Under the pieces are notes generated by a model. It did not search any database. It saw nothing but the letters and a program-made list of their open reading frames with translations, and had not been told where the DNA came from. Both the position numbers and the translations under genes were made by a program. Shown piece by piece: positions 9,128 to 17,624 of a DNA stretch of 64,000 nucleotides (position 1 is the stretch's first letter; every line of letters starts with the position of its first letter). The stretch is from positions 310,001-374,000 of the forward strand of contig NZ_JASTZU010000018.1 in NCBI RefSeq assembly GCF_030282825.1. Direction: 5' to 3'. This stretch comes from Aquibacillus rhizosphaerae (lineage in GTDB: Bacteria; Bacillota; Bacilli; Bacillales; Amphibacillaceae).

Positions 9128-9928
9128 CTATTCCCAAATCGATTTGGTGATAGAAACGTCATTAAATCTATAAAGCTGTGATGGTCTAGGGGAATTCCGT
9201 TGTGTTTTTTTCATCTCACCACTATCTGTCACTACCTTTTCTAAGAAGGGGAGTTTTGGTGCTCTGGCAAAAAAGATAGAATCTGTTGCAATTTTTGTGC
9301 CATCCGTAACAGTCAACAACACTCTTTGTAGCTCTGACAAAGTAAATTCATCTGGAAGAAAATTTTTAGCAACGGTTGATTGAACCATGTCCTTTTCAAT
9401 AAAACTTAACGCCTCTTTAATTATTTTTTCATGATCGAATGCGAGTGGTAAATCAAATACTTGTTCAATCGAAAAAATTTCTACCTCAGCTGCATCATCT
9501 GATGCTTTTCTTTCCTTAAGACAGCTTTCTGGTACGATCGCATAGTGCGCATTTGAAATGATCCAACCTCTAGGATCCCTCCCAAATTTGTCATATACAC
9601 CAAAGTGCTTGAGAAAAACGTTTGTAACACCTGTTTCTTCTTGTAATTCTCGTTCAGCAGCTTGAAGTGCCGTTTCCTTGTTTTTTGCATCGACAAAGCC
9701 ACCAGGTAATGCCCACTTCCCAGCTTCTATATTTAATCTACCTTCCGAGTCTTGCTCCGCTCTTTTAATTAACATCAACTTCAACGTCTTAGTAGCAGGC
9801 TTCTTCTTCCCTTGTCCTTGCTCTGATATAATCGTGAAAATGGCAATATCACTTGTATAACCATCAGGAGTTACATACTTACTAACATCATAATTCTCTA
9901 ACATATCAACCTGCTTAAAGTTACTCAT
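9128..9928 (-). CDS. nrtR: Nudix-related transcriptional regulator of NAD metabolism
   Basis: The 266-residue protein combines an N-terminal Nudix-like domain (LPGGFVDAKNKE, then AAERELQEETGV) with a C-terminal winged-helix region ending in the SPRPSQLYRFN signature of NrtR proteins. In this family the Nudix domain senses ADP-ribose or related NAD metabolites and controls repression of NAD genes. The Nudix box has two extra residues between its glycine and first glutamate, so catalysis may be lost. The ATG at 9928 is preceded by AAGGTGGG. It heads the run nrtR-pncA-pncB-nadD-nadE, and shared palindromes mark the nrtR and pncA promoters. Confidence 0.9.
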   Translation of the reverse strand: MSNFKQVDMLENYDVSKYVTPDGYTSDIAIFTIISEQGQGKKKPATKTLKLMLIKRAEQDSEGRLNIEAGKWALPGGFVDAKNKETALQAAERELQEETGVTNVFLKHFGVYDKFGRDPRGWIISNAHYAIVPESCLKERKASDDAAEVEIFSIEQVFDLPLAFDHEKIIKEALSFIEKDMVQSTVAKNFLPDEFTLSELQRVLLTVTDGTKIATDSIFFARAPKLPFLEKVVTDSGEMKKTQRNSPRPSQLYRFNDVSITKSIWE

Positions 9929-10062
9929 CACAAACCCACCTTTCTTGCTGGAAATGGGTACAGGTTTAGCGCCCCACTCTCACTACTTTTTTAAATTCTT
10001 CTCAAACAAAATGAACAATGATGAAAAGAAAAACTAATTTTAATTTTGGTTGTAATTTGTAA

Positions 10063-10108
10063 TATTATAATTACTAATTATAATAAACCTATTCGAATGA
10101 AAATTCAA
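10063..10108 (-). promoter_or_regulatory. nrtR promoter with perfect 23-bp palindrome (candidate NrtR operator)
   Basis: The arms TATTATAATTA (10063-10073) and TAATTATAATA (10075-10085) are perfectly complementary around one central base. On the minus strand a TTGAAT at 10103-10108 is followed after 17 nt by TATTAT at 10080-10085, so the palindrome covers the -10 element. The core AATTACTAATT is the reverse complement of the pncA-promoter palindrome. Autoregulation by NrtR is inferred. Confidence 0.65.
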
Positions 10109-10265
10109 CCTTATTTTCCAATTTTTAATAAATTAGGAAAACTGCCCTTAAACTTTCTATGTGCCCAACTGTGACCGTTATTTAAAATAAAACAGTTTTA
10201 ATTGCTGGCTCTAATAACAAGACATCTGTTAATCAGTCTCCTTATTTTATACGGTGAAGGTGAAT

Positions 10266-10325
10266 AACAAAGAGCCCAAATATACATTTTTATGAATAAA
10301 ACAATGTATATTTGGGCTCTTTGTT
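10266..10325. terminator. Long hairpin, likely terminator of the VOC gene
   Basis: A perfect 23-bp stem (10266-10288 with 10303-10325, core AGAGCCCAAATATACA) and a 14-nt loop, located about 75 nt downstream of the VOC gene end. The flanking T-rich sequence is short (TTTGTTATT on the minus strand), so a REP-like palindrome is also possible. Confidence 0.6.
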
Positions 10326-10342
10326 AGATATTGGAGTTATTG

Positions 10343-10367
10343 AACTAACGCACCCCGTTAGTTTAAC
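10343..10367. repeat. Small hairpin repeat containing CCGTTAGTTTAA
   Basis: AACTAACG (10343-10350) and CGTTAGTT (10356-10363) form an 8-bp stem around CACCC. The GTTAGTTTAA part recurs at 58041-58050 and 58922-58931, in both cases in non-coding DNA, which suggests a decayed dispersed element. Confidence 0.4.
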
Positions 10368-10400
10368 AATTAACTGTAGATAGTAGATAATAGTTCTTGA

Positions 10401-10820
10401 TTATTGTGAGATTAAGTATTTTTCTTTGAAAATCGGACTAAGTTCACTCCATACATCAAATTTATTACCGTCTAAATCATAAAATACAAAATTCCTCCCA
10501 GAGTGACCTCTGTTTTCTATATCTCCAACTTTAATCGCTTTACCTATAAAATCCCTATGTATTGTTTTTAAAGCATCTAAACCATTCACTTCAAATGTTA
10601 AAGAAAAACGTTCCTCACCATAAATATCAATGAAATTGGAACTTTGATGTTCTATTGATTTAACAAGAAAAATGCTTTGGTTTGCAAGATTTAAAATCGC
10701 TTTATCTCCATCTTTATAGCTTAATTCTGCATCTAATTTATTTACATACCATTCAGATGAAAGTTCCACATTAGTTACTGGAATATATGTGGTCCCCACC
10801 CTTAATAATTTCTCACTCAT
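10401..10820 (-). CDS. VOC (glyoxalase/dioxygenase superfamily) protein
   Basis: The 139-residue single-module VOC fold has beta-alpha-beta-beta-beta units (VTNVELSSEWYVNKLDAELSY, then FVFYDLDGNKFDVWSE). ATG at 10820 follows GGAGGAGATTTTAA. Family members bind a divalent metal and act as glyoxalase-like enzymes or drug-binding proteins; the residues seen do not fix a substrate. It stands alone, with a hairpin downstream. Confidence 0.75.
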   Translation of the reverse strand: MSEKLLRVGTTYIPVTNVELSSEWYVNKLDAELSYKDGDKAILNLANQSIFLVKSIEHQSSNFIDIYGEERFSLTFEVNGLDALKTIHRDFIGKAIKVGDIENRGHSGRNFVFYDLDGNKFDVWSELSPIFKEKYLISQ

Positions 10821-11100
10821 TTAAAATCTCCTCCCCAATTCTGATAAGTTTTCTCCTTTGAAATATTCCATAATTTTTCTTATTCAATTAACCTGCTAGT
10901 TTGTGGATTAATCACATTTTCGTTATTGTGTATAATTATTAGATAGAAATAAAAATACTATTACATCCAATGCAAGATGATGCAATAAAGAAAATCATCT
11001 TATCATAAATTTTCTCATTTAATCGTAAACATTTTATATAAATTGTTTGTTACTAGAACAAGGATGTATTCGCCTTATTATAGTAAAGCACTCCGTCAAT

Positions 11101-11361
11101 TTAAATATTTGATTTACTTCGGTAATATTCTACTGCTTCTTTCAGTTTTTCATTTTCCTTTTTAATTTTTTCAATGTTTCTGTCTTGTTTCCATTTGTAT
11201 ATAAGTAATCCAACCATGATTAATAAAGATATAATCCATCCAATTAGATAGAAAGTGTCTAAACTTTCCTGCGTAAGCCACGTAATAAATTGATACTGCA
11301 ATATTGTAAATGTAAATAACATCACAAAAGAGATATAAAACCACTTCCACCAAGTTCTCAA
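11101..11361 (-). CDS. Small two-helix membrane protein with basic coiled-coil tail
   Basis: The 86 residues have two hydrophobic segments (about 7-26 and 37-56), then a charged tail of about 28 residues rich in K/E (WKQDRNIEKIKKENEKLKEA) that should form a coiled coil in the cytoplasm. The start is TTG at 11361 with AAAGGAGA upstream and no ATG in reach. I do not recognise a family. It stands alone. Confidence 0.6.
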   Translation of the reverse strand: MRTWWKWFYISFVMLFTFTILQYQFITWLTQESLDTFYLIGWIISLLIMVGLLIYKWKQDRNIEKIKKENEKLKEAVEYYRSKSNI

Positions 11362-11513
11362 ATAATCATCTCCTTTTATCTTTATTTCACTTCACTGTCA
11401 TTTTTTACATAGGAGGAAAAACATAGGCCATCTTGATCAATTCTTGCTCTTGTATTACGTTTCAGTGGTTGTTACTTAATTTTAACATTAATTCCCATTA
11501 ATTACCCTACTTT

Positions 11514-11542
11514 AAAAAAGGACCGTCACATTTGGACGATCC
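11514..11542 (-). terminator. Intrinsic terminator of the EamA gene
   Basis: On the minus strand GGATCGTC and GACGGTCC pair with one G-U wobble around a 7-nt loop, followed by six Ts. It starts 15 nt after the EamA stop codon. Confidence 0.85.
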
Positions 11543-11557
11543 ACCAATCTATATTTT

Positions 11558-12460
11558 TTATTTCTCTGATACAGCTGTTTCTTTTTGTATGACGGGAGCA
11601 TTTTTGCCAACGATGACAGAAAAGACAACAATCAACGCTATTACAATAGTGAATAATGTGATGTTTTCATCTAAAAACAGCGTTGCAAATAGAATCATTA
11701 AAAATGGTTGCAAATATTGAATTTGACTAACTTTTGCTATTCCACCCATAGCCATTCCGCTATACCAAGCAACATATGCTAGAAATTGACTAACCACTGC
11801 GAGATAAATAAAACTTATCCAAGCGTATAGAGGGGCATTGAGCATGTCAGCAGAAAGACTAAACAAAACTGGAATAATGAAAAATGGCGCACCAATCATA
11901 ATTGCCCACGCAATCACTTGCCAACTACCTAACTCCTTCGATAATCTGCCACCCTCTGCATAACTAAGTCCAAGGATAATTACAGCTCCTAGTAAGGCTA
12001 AATCGGCAAATTGTAATTGTCCAAACCCTAAATGAAGGGCATAGATGACAACTGCTAATGATCCAATTATACTGGAAAACCAAAATTTGAGAGAAGGGAT
12101 TTCACCAGCTCTTAACATTGCAAACCCTGTTGTTGCTAATGGTAACAACGCGAGTTCAACAGCTCCATGAGAAACTGGCAAGGATTCCATTGCCCACGAA
12201 GTTAGTAGAGGAAACCCTAAAACGGCACCAACAGCAACAATAAGTAAACTTTTGAATTGTTGAAGCGAAGGCAGTTTTTCTTTTCGAACAATCAACACCA
12301 ATGCGACTATAATAGCAGCAACAACTGTCCTCCCTAAACCAACCACCGTAGTTCCAAAATATTCTACCGCAATACTTGTAGTAGGCAGCGTTAAGCTAAA
12401 ACAAATAATACCTACTAATCCCAACAATAATCCAAATTTCTCTTTCGTTTCACCCTGCAT
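11558..12460 (-). CDS. EamA-family (drug/metabolite transporter) permease
   Basis: The 300-residue protein has about ten hydrophobic segments in two EamA repeats (LLLGLVGIICFSLTLPTTSI at the N-terminus; a second repeat from about residue 145). DMT exporters move small metabolites or amino acids across the membrane. Downstream is an intrinsic terminator; upstream, 163 bp away and divergent, is a MocR-type regulator. EamA/MocR divergent pairs such as ydfC/ydfD are common in Bacillus, so the regulator probably controls this gene. The substrate is unknown. Confidence 0.85.
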   Translation of the reverse strand: MQGETKEKFGLLLGLVGIICFSLTLPTTSIAVEYFGTTVVGLGRTVVAAIIVALVLIVRKEKLPSLQQFKSLLIVAVGAVLGFPLLTSWAMESLPVSHGAVELALLPLATTGFAMLRAGEIPSLKFWFSSIIGSLAVVIYALHLGFGQLQFADLALLGAVIILGLSYAEGGRLSKELGSWQVIAWAIMIGAPFFIIPVLFSLSADMLNAPLYAWISFIYLAVVSQFLAYVAWYSGMAMGGIAKVSQIQYLQPFLMILFATLFLDENITLFTIVIALIVVFSVIVGKNAPVIQKETAVSEK

Positions 12461-12498
12461 CCTATCCTACCCCTATCCAGTTATTTTGTATCACGCAT

Positions 12499-12604
12499 CT
12501 GTACCAATTTCTGTTCTCTTGCAAACTATTTTTGATATAATAAACATGTTAATAGGTGCACGTCATAATAAAAACCATTCTTTTACCAATCTGTCCTGGT
12601 ACAG
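12499..12604. promoter_or_regulatory. Divergent control region with TACCA repeats (candidate MocR sites)
   Basis: CTGTACCA at 12499-12506 and its exact reverse complement TGGTACAG at 12597-12604 flank the region. TACCAAT also occurs at 12502-12508 and 12584-12590. The second site is just upstream of the mocR ribosome binding site. MocR proteins such as GabR bind ATACCA-type repeats, so these are plausible operators. Confidence 0.5.
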
Positions 12605-12623
12605 TTAAAGGAGGGATACATAT

Positions 12624-14003
12624 ATGAACTTAAAATACATGAAGATAATAGAAGAAATAAAGCTTCAGCTAACTAATGGATCACTTATTGCAGGTAGTAA
12701 ACTCCCTTCTGTTCGGCAGTTTTCTGAGCAATTTTCATGCAGCAAAAATACTGTTATTAAAGCATACGTTGAACTAGAGAAAGAACATTTGATTTATTCT
12801 GTTCCTAAAAGTGGCTATTATGTTGTAAATGAAATACAAAGTCCTACGAAAGAAAATCAAGTGATTGATTTCTTTTCTGCTGGCCCAGATAAAAGCTTTA
12901 TGCCTTACGTAGAATTTCAACATTGTATGAATCAAGCAGTCGAACTTTATAAAGAAGAGCTTTTTACATACTCAGATCAACAAGGCCTCTACTCACTACG
13001 AGTGCAGCTAGTAAACTATTTGCAAGACTTGCAAGTATTCACTCAACCTGAAAAAGTAGTCGTGGTATCTGGTTCGCAGCAAGCCATTAATTTACTAGTT
13101 TCTATGCCATTTCCAAACGGTAAAAACAATATCCTAATGGAACAACCTACTTATTTCGGGTTTATTGAGTCTGTCACCCTACACCAAGCTACTACGTTCG
13201 GAATAGAATTATCGATGGATGGGATTGATCTTGATTGTCTGGAATACATGTTTCGGAATAATGATATTAAATTTTTCTATATTATCCCGAGATTCCATAA
13301 TCCTCTTGGACATTGTTATACAAACAGTGAAAAGAAAAAAATCGTTGAGTTAGCAGAAAAATATGATGTATATATCGTGGAAGATGATTTTTTAGGAGAC
13401 CTCGATACAGATGCAAAATCAGATCCTTTATTCTCTTTTAATCCATCCGGTAGAGTCATTTATATTAAAAGCTTTTCGAAAATTTTCCTTCCTGGGTTAA
13501 GAATTGCTACTGTGGTTCTACCTACCATCATGGTTAACAATTTCTTGCGGTATAAATTCAGTTCAGATTTTAATAGTTCAGCAATTTCTCAAGGTGCACT
13601 AGAAATCTATTTAAAAAGTGGCATGTTTACGAATCACCTTAAAAAAATAAAAGAGTTGTACCACACTAAAATTAACAGGCTTCAAGAAGCTTGTGAATTA
13701 TTACTCCCTGCTAATACTTACTTTACTAAACCAACTTCTGGATTCTATCTATCCATCCGTTTGCCGGAGGGCGTGAAGGCACAAAAGGTAGTACATATGT
13801 TATACGAGCAGAATGTGTATGTTGATGATGCATCTAGAATGTTTTTACCAGAGTATAAAAAAGAAAATCTAATTCGATTGAGCATCTCACAAGTGAATGA
13901 GAGTCAGATCACAACTGGTGTAGAGCGATTAGCTCATTGTATAACATTAATTGAAAGCAGAAAAAGCAACGCATTCTCATTTAGCAAAGGGAAGTTTATG
14001 TAG
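12624..14003 (+). CDS. MocR-type regulator (GntR wHTH plus aminotransferase domain)
   Basis: The 459 residues begin with a GntR winged helix (about residues 5-68, LPSVRQFSEQFSCSKNTVIK), then a linker and a fold-type I aminotransferase domain. The PLP-binding lysine is K286 in IKSFSKIFLPGLR, and the aspartate partner lies in IVEDDFLGDL. MocR proteins use PLP or a PLP-ligand adduct as effector and regulate neighbouring genes. ATG at 12624 follows AAAGGAGGG. The divergent EamA transporter is the probable target. Whether it activates or represses cannot be read from sequence. Confidence 0.88.
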   Translation: MNLKYMKIIEEIKLQLTNGSLIAGSKLPSVRQFSEQFSCSKNTVIKAYVELEKEHLIYSVPKSGYYVVNEIQSPTKENQVIDFFSAGPDKSFMPYVEFQHCMNQAVELYKEELFTYSDQQGLYSLRVQLVNYLQDLQVFTQPEKVVVVSGSQQAINLLVSMPFPNGKNNILMEQPTYFGFIESVTLHQATTFGIELSMDGIDLDCLEYMFRNNDIKFFYIIPRFHNPLGHCYTNSEKKKIVELAEKYDVYIVEDDFLGDLDTDAKSDPLFSFNPSGRVIYIKSFSKIFLPGLRIATVVLPTIMVNNFLRYKFSSDFNSSAISQGALEIYLKSGMFTNHLKKIKELYHTKINRLQEACELLLPANTYFTKPTSGFYLSIRLPEGVKAQKVVHMLYEQNVYVDDASRMFLPEYKKENLIRLSISQVNESQITTGVERLAHCITLIESRKSNAFSFSKGKFM

Positions 14004-14028
14004 AGCCTAACTGATTTCCTGAGCTAAG

Positions 14029-14061
14029 AAAAAACACTATCCACTAGGATAGCGTTTTTTT
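14029..14061. terminator. Bidirectional terminator
   Basis: AAAAAACACTATCC / GGATAGCGTTTTTT with a 4-nt loop, nearly perfect, with A and T tracts on both sides. It serves the convergent mocR and small membrane protein genes. Confidence 0.9.
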
Positions 14062-14086
14062 AGTTAAATAAAATGATTCACCGTTC

Positions 14087-14392
14087 TTACTTGTCCTCTC
14101 TTTTTTTACGCATCGCTTCAACATAAAAAATTACAAATATTAAAACACTAAACACGGCAACATCCATTTTAGCTACAAATGACAGTAGAATTAACACTAA
14201 TAAAATTCCTAAACTACCAAATACTAACTTCCCAAAACTAAATCCTGTTCTAAACATCAATATTCCGTACACATAACTTACTATTAAAACAACGGCCAAT
14301 TGAATATCAAAAATACCGAAATCATTAAAAATTAATTTTACTGATAACAAAGACATAGCAACCCCAAGGCTAAAATATATAACGCTTCTCAA
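14087..14392 (-). CDS. Small membrane protein, four predicted helices
   Basis: The 101-residue protein is mostly hydrophobic (segments about 3-22, 29-48, 52-70, 74-93) with a basic tail (AMRKKREDK). The start is TTG at 14392 behind GGGGGGATGAC. The family is not recognised. It is convergent with mocR and shares its terminator. Confidence 0.55.
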   Translation of the reverse strand: MRSVIYFSLGVAMSLLSVKLIFNDFGIFDIQLAVVLIVSYVYGILMFRTGFSFGKLVFGSLGILLVLILLSFVAKMDVAVFSVLIFVIFYVEAMRKKREDK

Positions 14393-14495
14393 GTCATCCC
14401 CCCTATTTATATTTACATACGTATTGACATCTATTAGATTAAATTAAGACTTATTACTGGTTGGGCTAAATCAGTGAGGGAATGTGACTGCTTTC

Positions 14496-14713
14496 CTATC
14501 CATTTAATAAATTATGAGCTTCATTGTTCTTTAACTTATCTAATACATATCCAATAATCTCCCAATCTCGTAAATTCTCTGATTTCATAATTGGACAACC
14601 GGTACGGTATGCATGCTCGTACTAACCATATAATAAGTGGATTCCACTCTTATTACTTCTACATCTGGAACATCCGACCAAAAAATCGGATTGGTTATAA
14701 CTGTATTACTCAT
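14496..14713 (-). pseudogene. Remnant of a GH43 beta-xylosidase (N-terminal 70 codons, frameshifted)
   Basis: ATG at 14713 with GAGGG upstream opens MSNTVITNPIFWSDVPDVEV, followed by STYYMVSTSMH. This is the classic N-terminus of GH43 xylosidases (NPILWADYPDPDVIRVGDTYYMVSTTMH). A one-base loss near 14598-14603 shifts the frame; the other frame continues as GCPIMKSENLRDWEIIGYVL to an in-frame TAG at 14496-14498, beyond which similarity fades. Only about 15% of a typical 500-residue enzyme is left. The match is from memory of the family, not a search. It fits a lineage that once used xylo-oligosaccharides. Confidence 0.7.
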
Positions 14714-14962
14714 ATGTAATTCCCTCATCTTCCACAGGTAGTAATAAAAATTTCTATCTTTTTAATTCTTAACGTTATTCTAAAGTTTATTGTTAACTTT
14801 ATCAATATAGTTACTTCATCAAGGAACAGAATCATTCTGTATATTTAAATACTCTGCAATGATTTTTTTAGACTATAATAGAGAAATACGGCTCATGTAG
14901 GAAATGTATCATTAATACAACTCGTTAACAGCTATATCTTTTAAAGGAAAGGGTGAATAAAA

Positions 14963-15670
14963 TTGAACGAATTGATTTTATTAGTAGAAGATGATGAACA
15001 GATTCATGAAATGGTCGCTAATCATCTTAAGAAAGAAGGATATCGGGTTGTATCTGCTTTTGATGGAGATGAAGCAATCGTGCTTTTTTCTAAGGAAAAA
15101 GTTGATTTAATATTGCTTGATTTAATGCTCCCATCTAGTAATGGGATTGATATTGTACAGAAAATTCGTAGAGAAAGTTTACTACCAATTTTAATTATGT
15201 CTGCAAAAGATAGTGATGTTGACAAGGCTCTAGGACTCGGATTTGGTGCAGATGACTATATTGGAAAACCTTTTTCCTTAATTGAAATGACCGCAAGAAT
15301 AAACGCTGCATTACGACGATCAAACCAGTACACACAAACACAAACCACATCAAATAATCAGGTAAATAAAGTAGCCGTTCATAACCTTATCATTGATTTA
15401 GATAACTTTACAGTCTTAAAAAATAGAAAGCAAATCAATTTAACGGCAAAAGAATTTCAAATATTGAGTTTACTAGCAGCACATCCCAATCATGTATTCA
15501 CCAAAGGTCAACTTTTTGAAAAGGTTTGGAAAGAGACCTTTTACGGGGACGACAATGTGATCAATGTTCATATCAGAAGGCTCAGGAGTAAGATTGAAGA
15601 TGACCCTTCCAACCCAATATATATAAAAACCATTTGGGGAATTGGCTATAAAATGGAGCTAAATAAATGA
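14963..15670 (+). CDS. OmpR-family response regulator
   Basis: The 235-residue protein has a receiver domain (D10-D11 acidic pair, phospho-acceptor D53 in LLDLMLPSSNG, K in IGKPFS) and a C-terminal OmpR winged helix (LTAKEFQILSLLAAHPNHVF, then DNVINVHIRRLRSKIEDDP). The start appears to be TTG at 14963 behind GGAAAGGGTG. It overlaps the kinase start by 4 nt (ATGA at 15667-15670). With the kinase and the following ABC genes it forms a bacitracin/lantibiotic-type resistance module. Confidence 0.92.
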   Translation: MNELILLVEDDEQIHEMVANHLKKEGYRVVSAFDGDEAIVLFSKEKVDLILLDLMLPSSNGIDIVQKIRRESLLPILIMSAKDSDVDKALGLGFGADDYIGKPFSLIEMTARINAALRRSNQYTQTQTTSNNQVNKVAVHNLIIDLDNFTVLKNRKQINLTAKEFQILSLLAAHPNHVFTKGQLFEKVWKETFYGDDNVINVHIRRLRSKIEDDPSNPIYIKTIWGIGYKMELNK

Positions 15671-16596
15671 ACGTTATATTATCTATTATTATACTTATTT
15701 TGCTTCTATTACTCATAAGGCAATACCTTTCCAGGAGAAGTATAACCAGCAATCTACGGTACATATCCAACAAGATAAATGACCTCACCTCCAACGATTC
15801 ATCAGACCGTATTCTATTAATGACAGAGCATATAGAGATACGGGAATTCTTAATTGAAATCAATCAATTACTTGATTACCACCAAGAATACTTAGCTGAT
15901 AATGCCCGAATGCGCATGTCTATGGACCGCATGTTGACCAATATTTCACATGACCTAAAAACGCCTTTAACCGTTGTTTTAGGCTATTTAGAAAACCTAC
16001 AAAACGATAAGGATTATACACCCGAAGAGCGTGATGCTTTGTTAACCAAGGTATCTGTAAAAGTGGTCGATGTAGCTAATCTTATTAATAAATTTTTTGA
16101 CTTGGCAAAACTTGAATCAGGTGACTTACAACTAGACTCTAGGCGCATTCACATCAATGAAGTGTGTCGAAAAGTAATAGTGGGATATTATGATACGTTG
16201 ATACATAAAGGTTTTGACTTAGATATTGATATTCCCAAACAACCCCTCTACCTTAATGGTGATGAAGATGCCTTAACCCGCATCTTAAATAATTTGTTAT
16301 CCAATGCGATTCATTACGGAAAAGACGGCAATTTCGTCGGCTTAACATTATCCGAGGATAACGAGACCGTAACAATCAAAGTTTCTGATAAAGGAAAAGG
16401 CATCCTCCATTCCGTGCAGGACCGTATTTTTGAACGGCTCTATACAGTTAAAGATTCAAAAAGTGAATTTGCACATGGTAGTGGAATAGGCTTAACAATT
16501 AGCAAACGACTGACAGAACAGATGCAAGGAGATATAGAATTTTCAAGCGTTCCTAATAGCCTGACTACCTTTATTCTCTCATTCAAAAAAGCGTAA
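15667..16596 (+). CDS. Sensor histidine kinase with short extracytoplasmic region
   Basis: The 309-residue kinase has a single hydrophobic N-terminal segment (about residues 3-18), a HisKA domain with H95 in ISHDLKTPLTVVLGYL, and an HATPase domain with N-box (LNNLLSNAIHYG), DKGKGI and GSGIGLTISKRL. It has almost no external sensor part, as in intramembrane-sensing kinases paired with peptide-antibiotic exporters. It is coupled to the preceding response regulator. The ABC transporter 100 bp downstream is the likely target. Confidence 0.9.
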   Translation: MNVILSIIILILLLLLIRQYLSRRSITSNLRYISNKINDLTSNDSSDRILLMTEHIEIREFLIEINQLLDYHQEYLADNARMRMSMDRMLTNISHDLKTPLTVVLGYLENLQNDKDYTPEERDALLTKVSVKVVDVANLINKFFDLAKLESGDLQLDSRRIHINEVCRKVIVGYYDTLIHKGFDLDIDIPKQPLYLNGDEDALTRILNNLLSNAIHYGKDGNFVGLTLSEDNETVTIKVSDKGKGILHSVQDRIFERLYTVKDSKSEFAHGSGIGLTISKRLTEQMQGDIEFSSVPNSLTTFILSFKKA

Positions 16597-16697
16597 GCTA
16601 TTACTTTTTGAAAACGTAAGATTTACGTAAGGATTTGGTAATAAAAAAGACAGATTCATTTGCTATAGTTAAGCTAGATCGAAAGGGAGGCAAGAAA

Positions 16698-17624
16698 ATG
16701 ACCTATATTATTCGAACACATAAGTTAACGAAAGCTTATAAAGGGGTTGAAGTGGTATCAGATGTCAATATGAATGTGAAAAAAGGTGAGATTTATGGAT
16801 TTCTCGGTCCAAACGGTGCAGGTAAAACGACTGTCATGAAGATGCTAACGAATCTTGTTACACCCACTGGCGGAGAGATTGAAGTGTTAGGAAAAAAATT
16901 AATCCCCTCTTCCTTTGAAGTACTAAAAAGAATGGGCAGCATTATTGAATACCCTATTTTTTATGAAAAGTTATCCGCCAGAAAAAATCTCGAGCTCCAT
17001 TGTGAATACATGGGGTATTACAATAAAAGTGCTATTTCTGAAGCGCTAAATCTAGTGAATTTAGTAAACATTGAAAACCAACCTGTAAAGGAATTCTCTC
17101 TTGGAATGAAGCAAAGGTTAGCTATAGCAAGAGCAATCATCACAAAACCAGACCTATTAATACTAGATGAGCCTGTAAATGGACTAGATCCTTTAGGAAT
17201 ACGTGAATTACGTGATTTGTTTATTACCCTTAGCAGTCAGTATGGAATGACTATATTGATTTCTAGCCACATTCTCGGTGAGATTGAACAAATTGCAGAT
17301 ACGATAGGTGTGATACGAAAAGGAAAATTACTAGAAGAGGCCTCGATGGATATCATACGAAATAAACATGTAGAGCACTTAGAATTAAGTGTGAAAGAAC
17401 AAACGAAAGCTGCATTTGTTCTAGAAAATGAATTAAACATAGATAATTTCAGGATAAAAGAACAAGATGGTTTGATTCATATCTATGATAATAACATTTC
17501 TCAAAATGATATTATTCAGGCAATGGTTACACAGCAGATTGAGATTGGATCGATTACTAAAAAAAGCAAATCGTTAGAGGATTATTTTTTACAGTTAATT
17601 GAAGGAGGCAATCAACATGCGTAG
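16698..17624 (+). CDS. ABC transporter ATP-binding protein, BcrA/lantibiotic-export type
   Basis: The 308-residue ATPase has Walker A GPNGAGKTT, Q-loop region, signature FSLGMKQRL (degenerate LSGGQ, typical of BcrA), Walker B LLILDEP, and H-loop SSHIL. The C-terminal 90 residues match the long tail of drug-resistance ATPases. ATG at 16698 is preferred because GGGAGG lies 8 nt upstream; the frame extends to a TTG at 16635 with no ribosome binding site. It overlaps the permease gene by 8 nt. Probable role: export of, or immunity to, a peptide antibiotic. Confidence 0.9.
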   Translation: MTYIIRTHKLTKAYKGVEVVSDVNMNVKKGEIYGFLGPNGAGKTTVMKMLTNLVTPTGGEIEVLGKKLIPSSFEVLKRMGSIIEYPIFYEKLSARKNLELHCEYMGYYNKSAISEALNLVNLVNIENQPVKEFSLGMKQRLAIARAIITKPDLLILDEPVNGLDPLGIRELRDLFITLSSQYGMTILISSHILGEIEQIADTIGVIRKGKLLEEASMDIIRNKHVEHLELSVKEQTKAAFVLENELNIDNFRIKEQDGLIHIYDNNISQNDIIQAMVTQQIEIGSITKKSKSLEDYFLQLIEGGNQHA

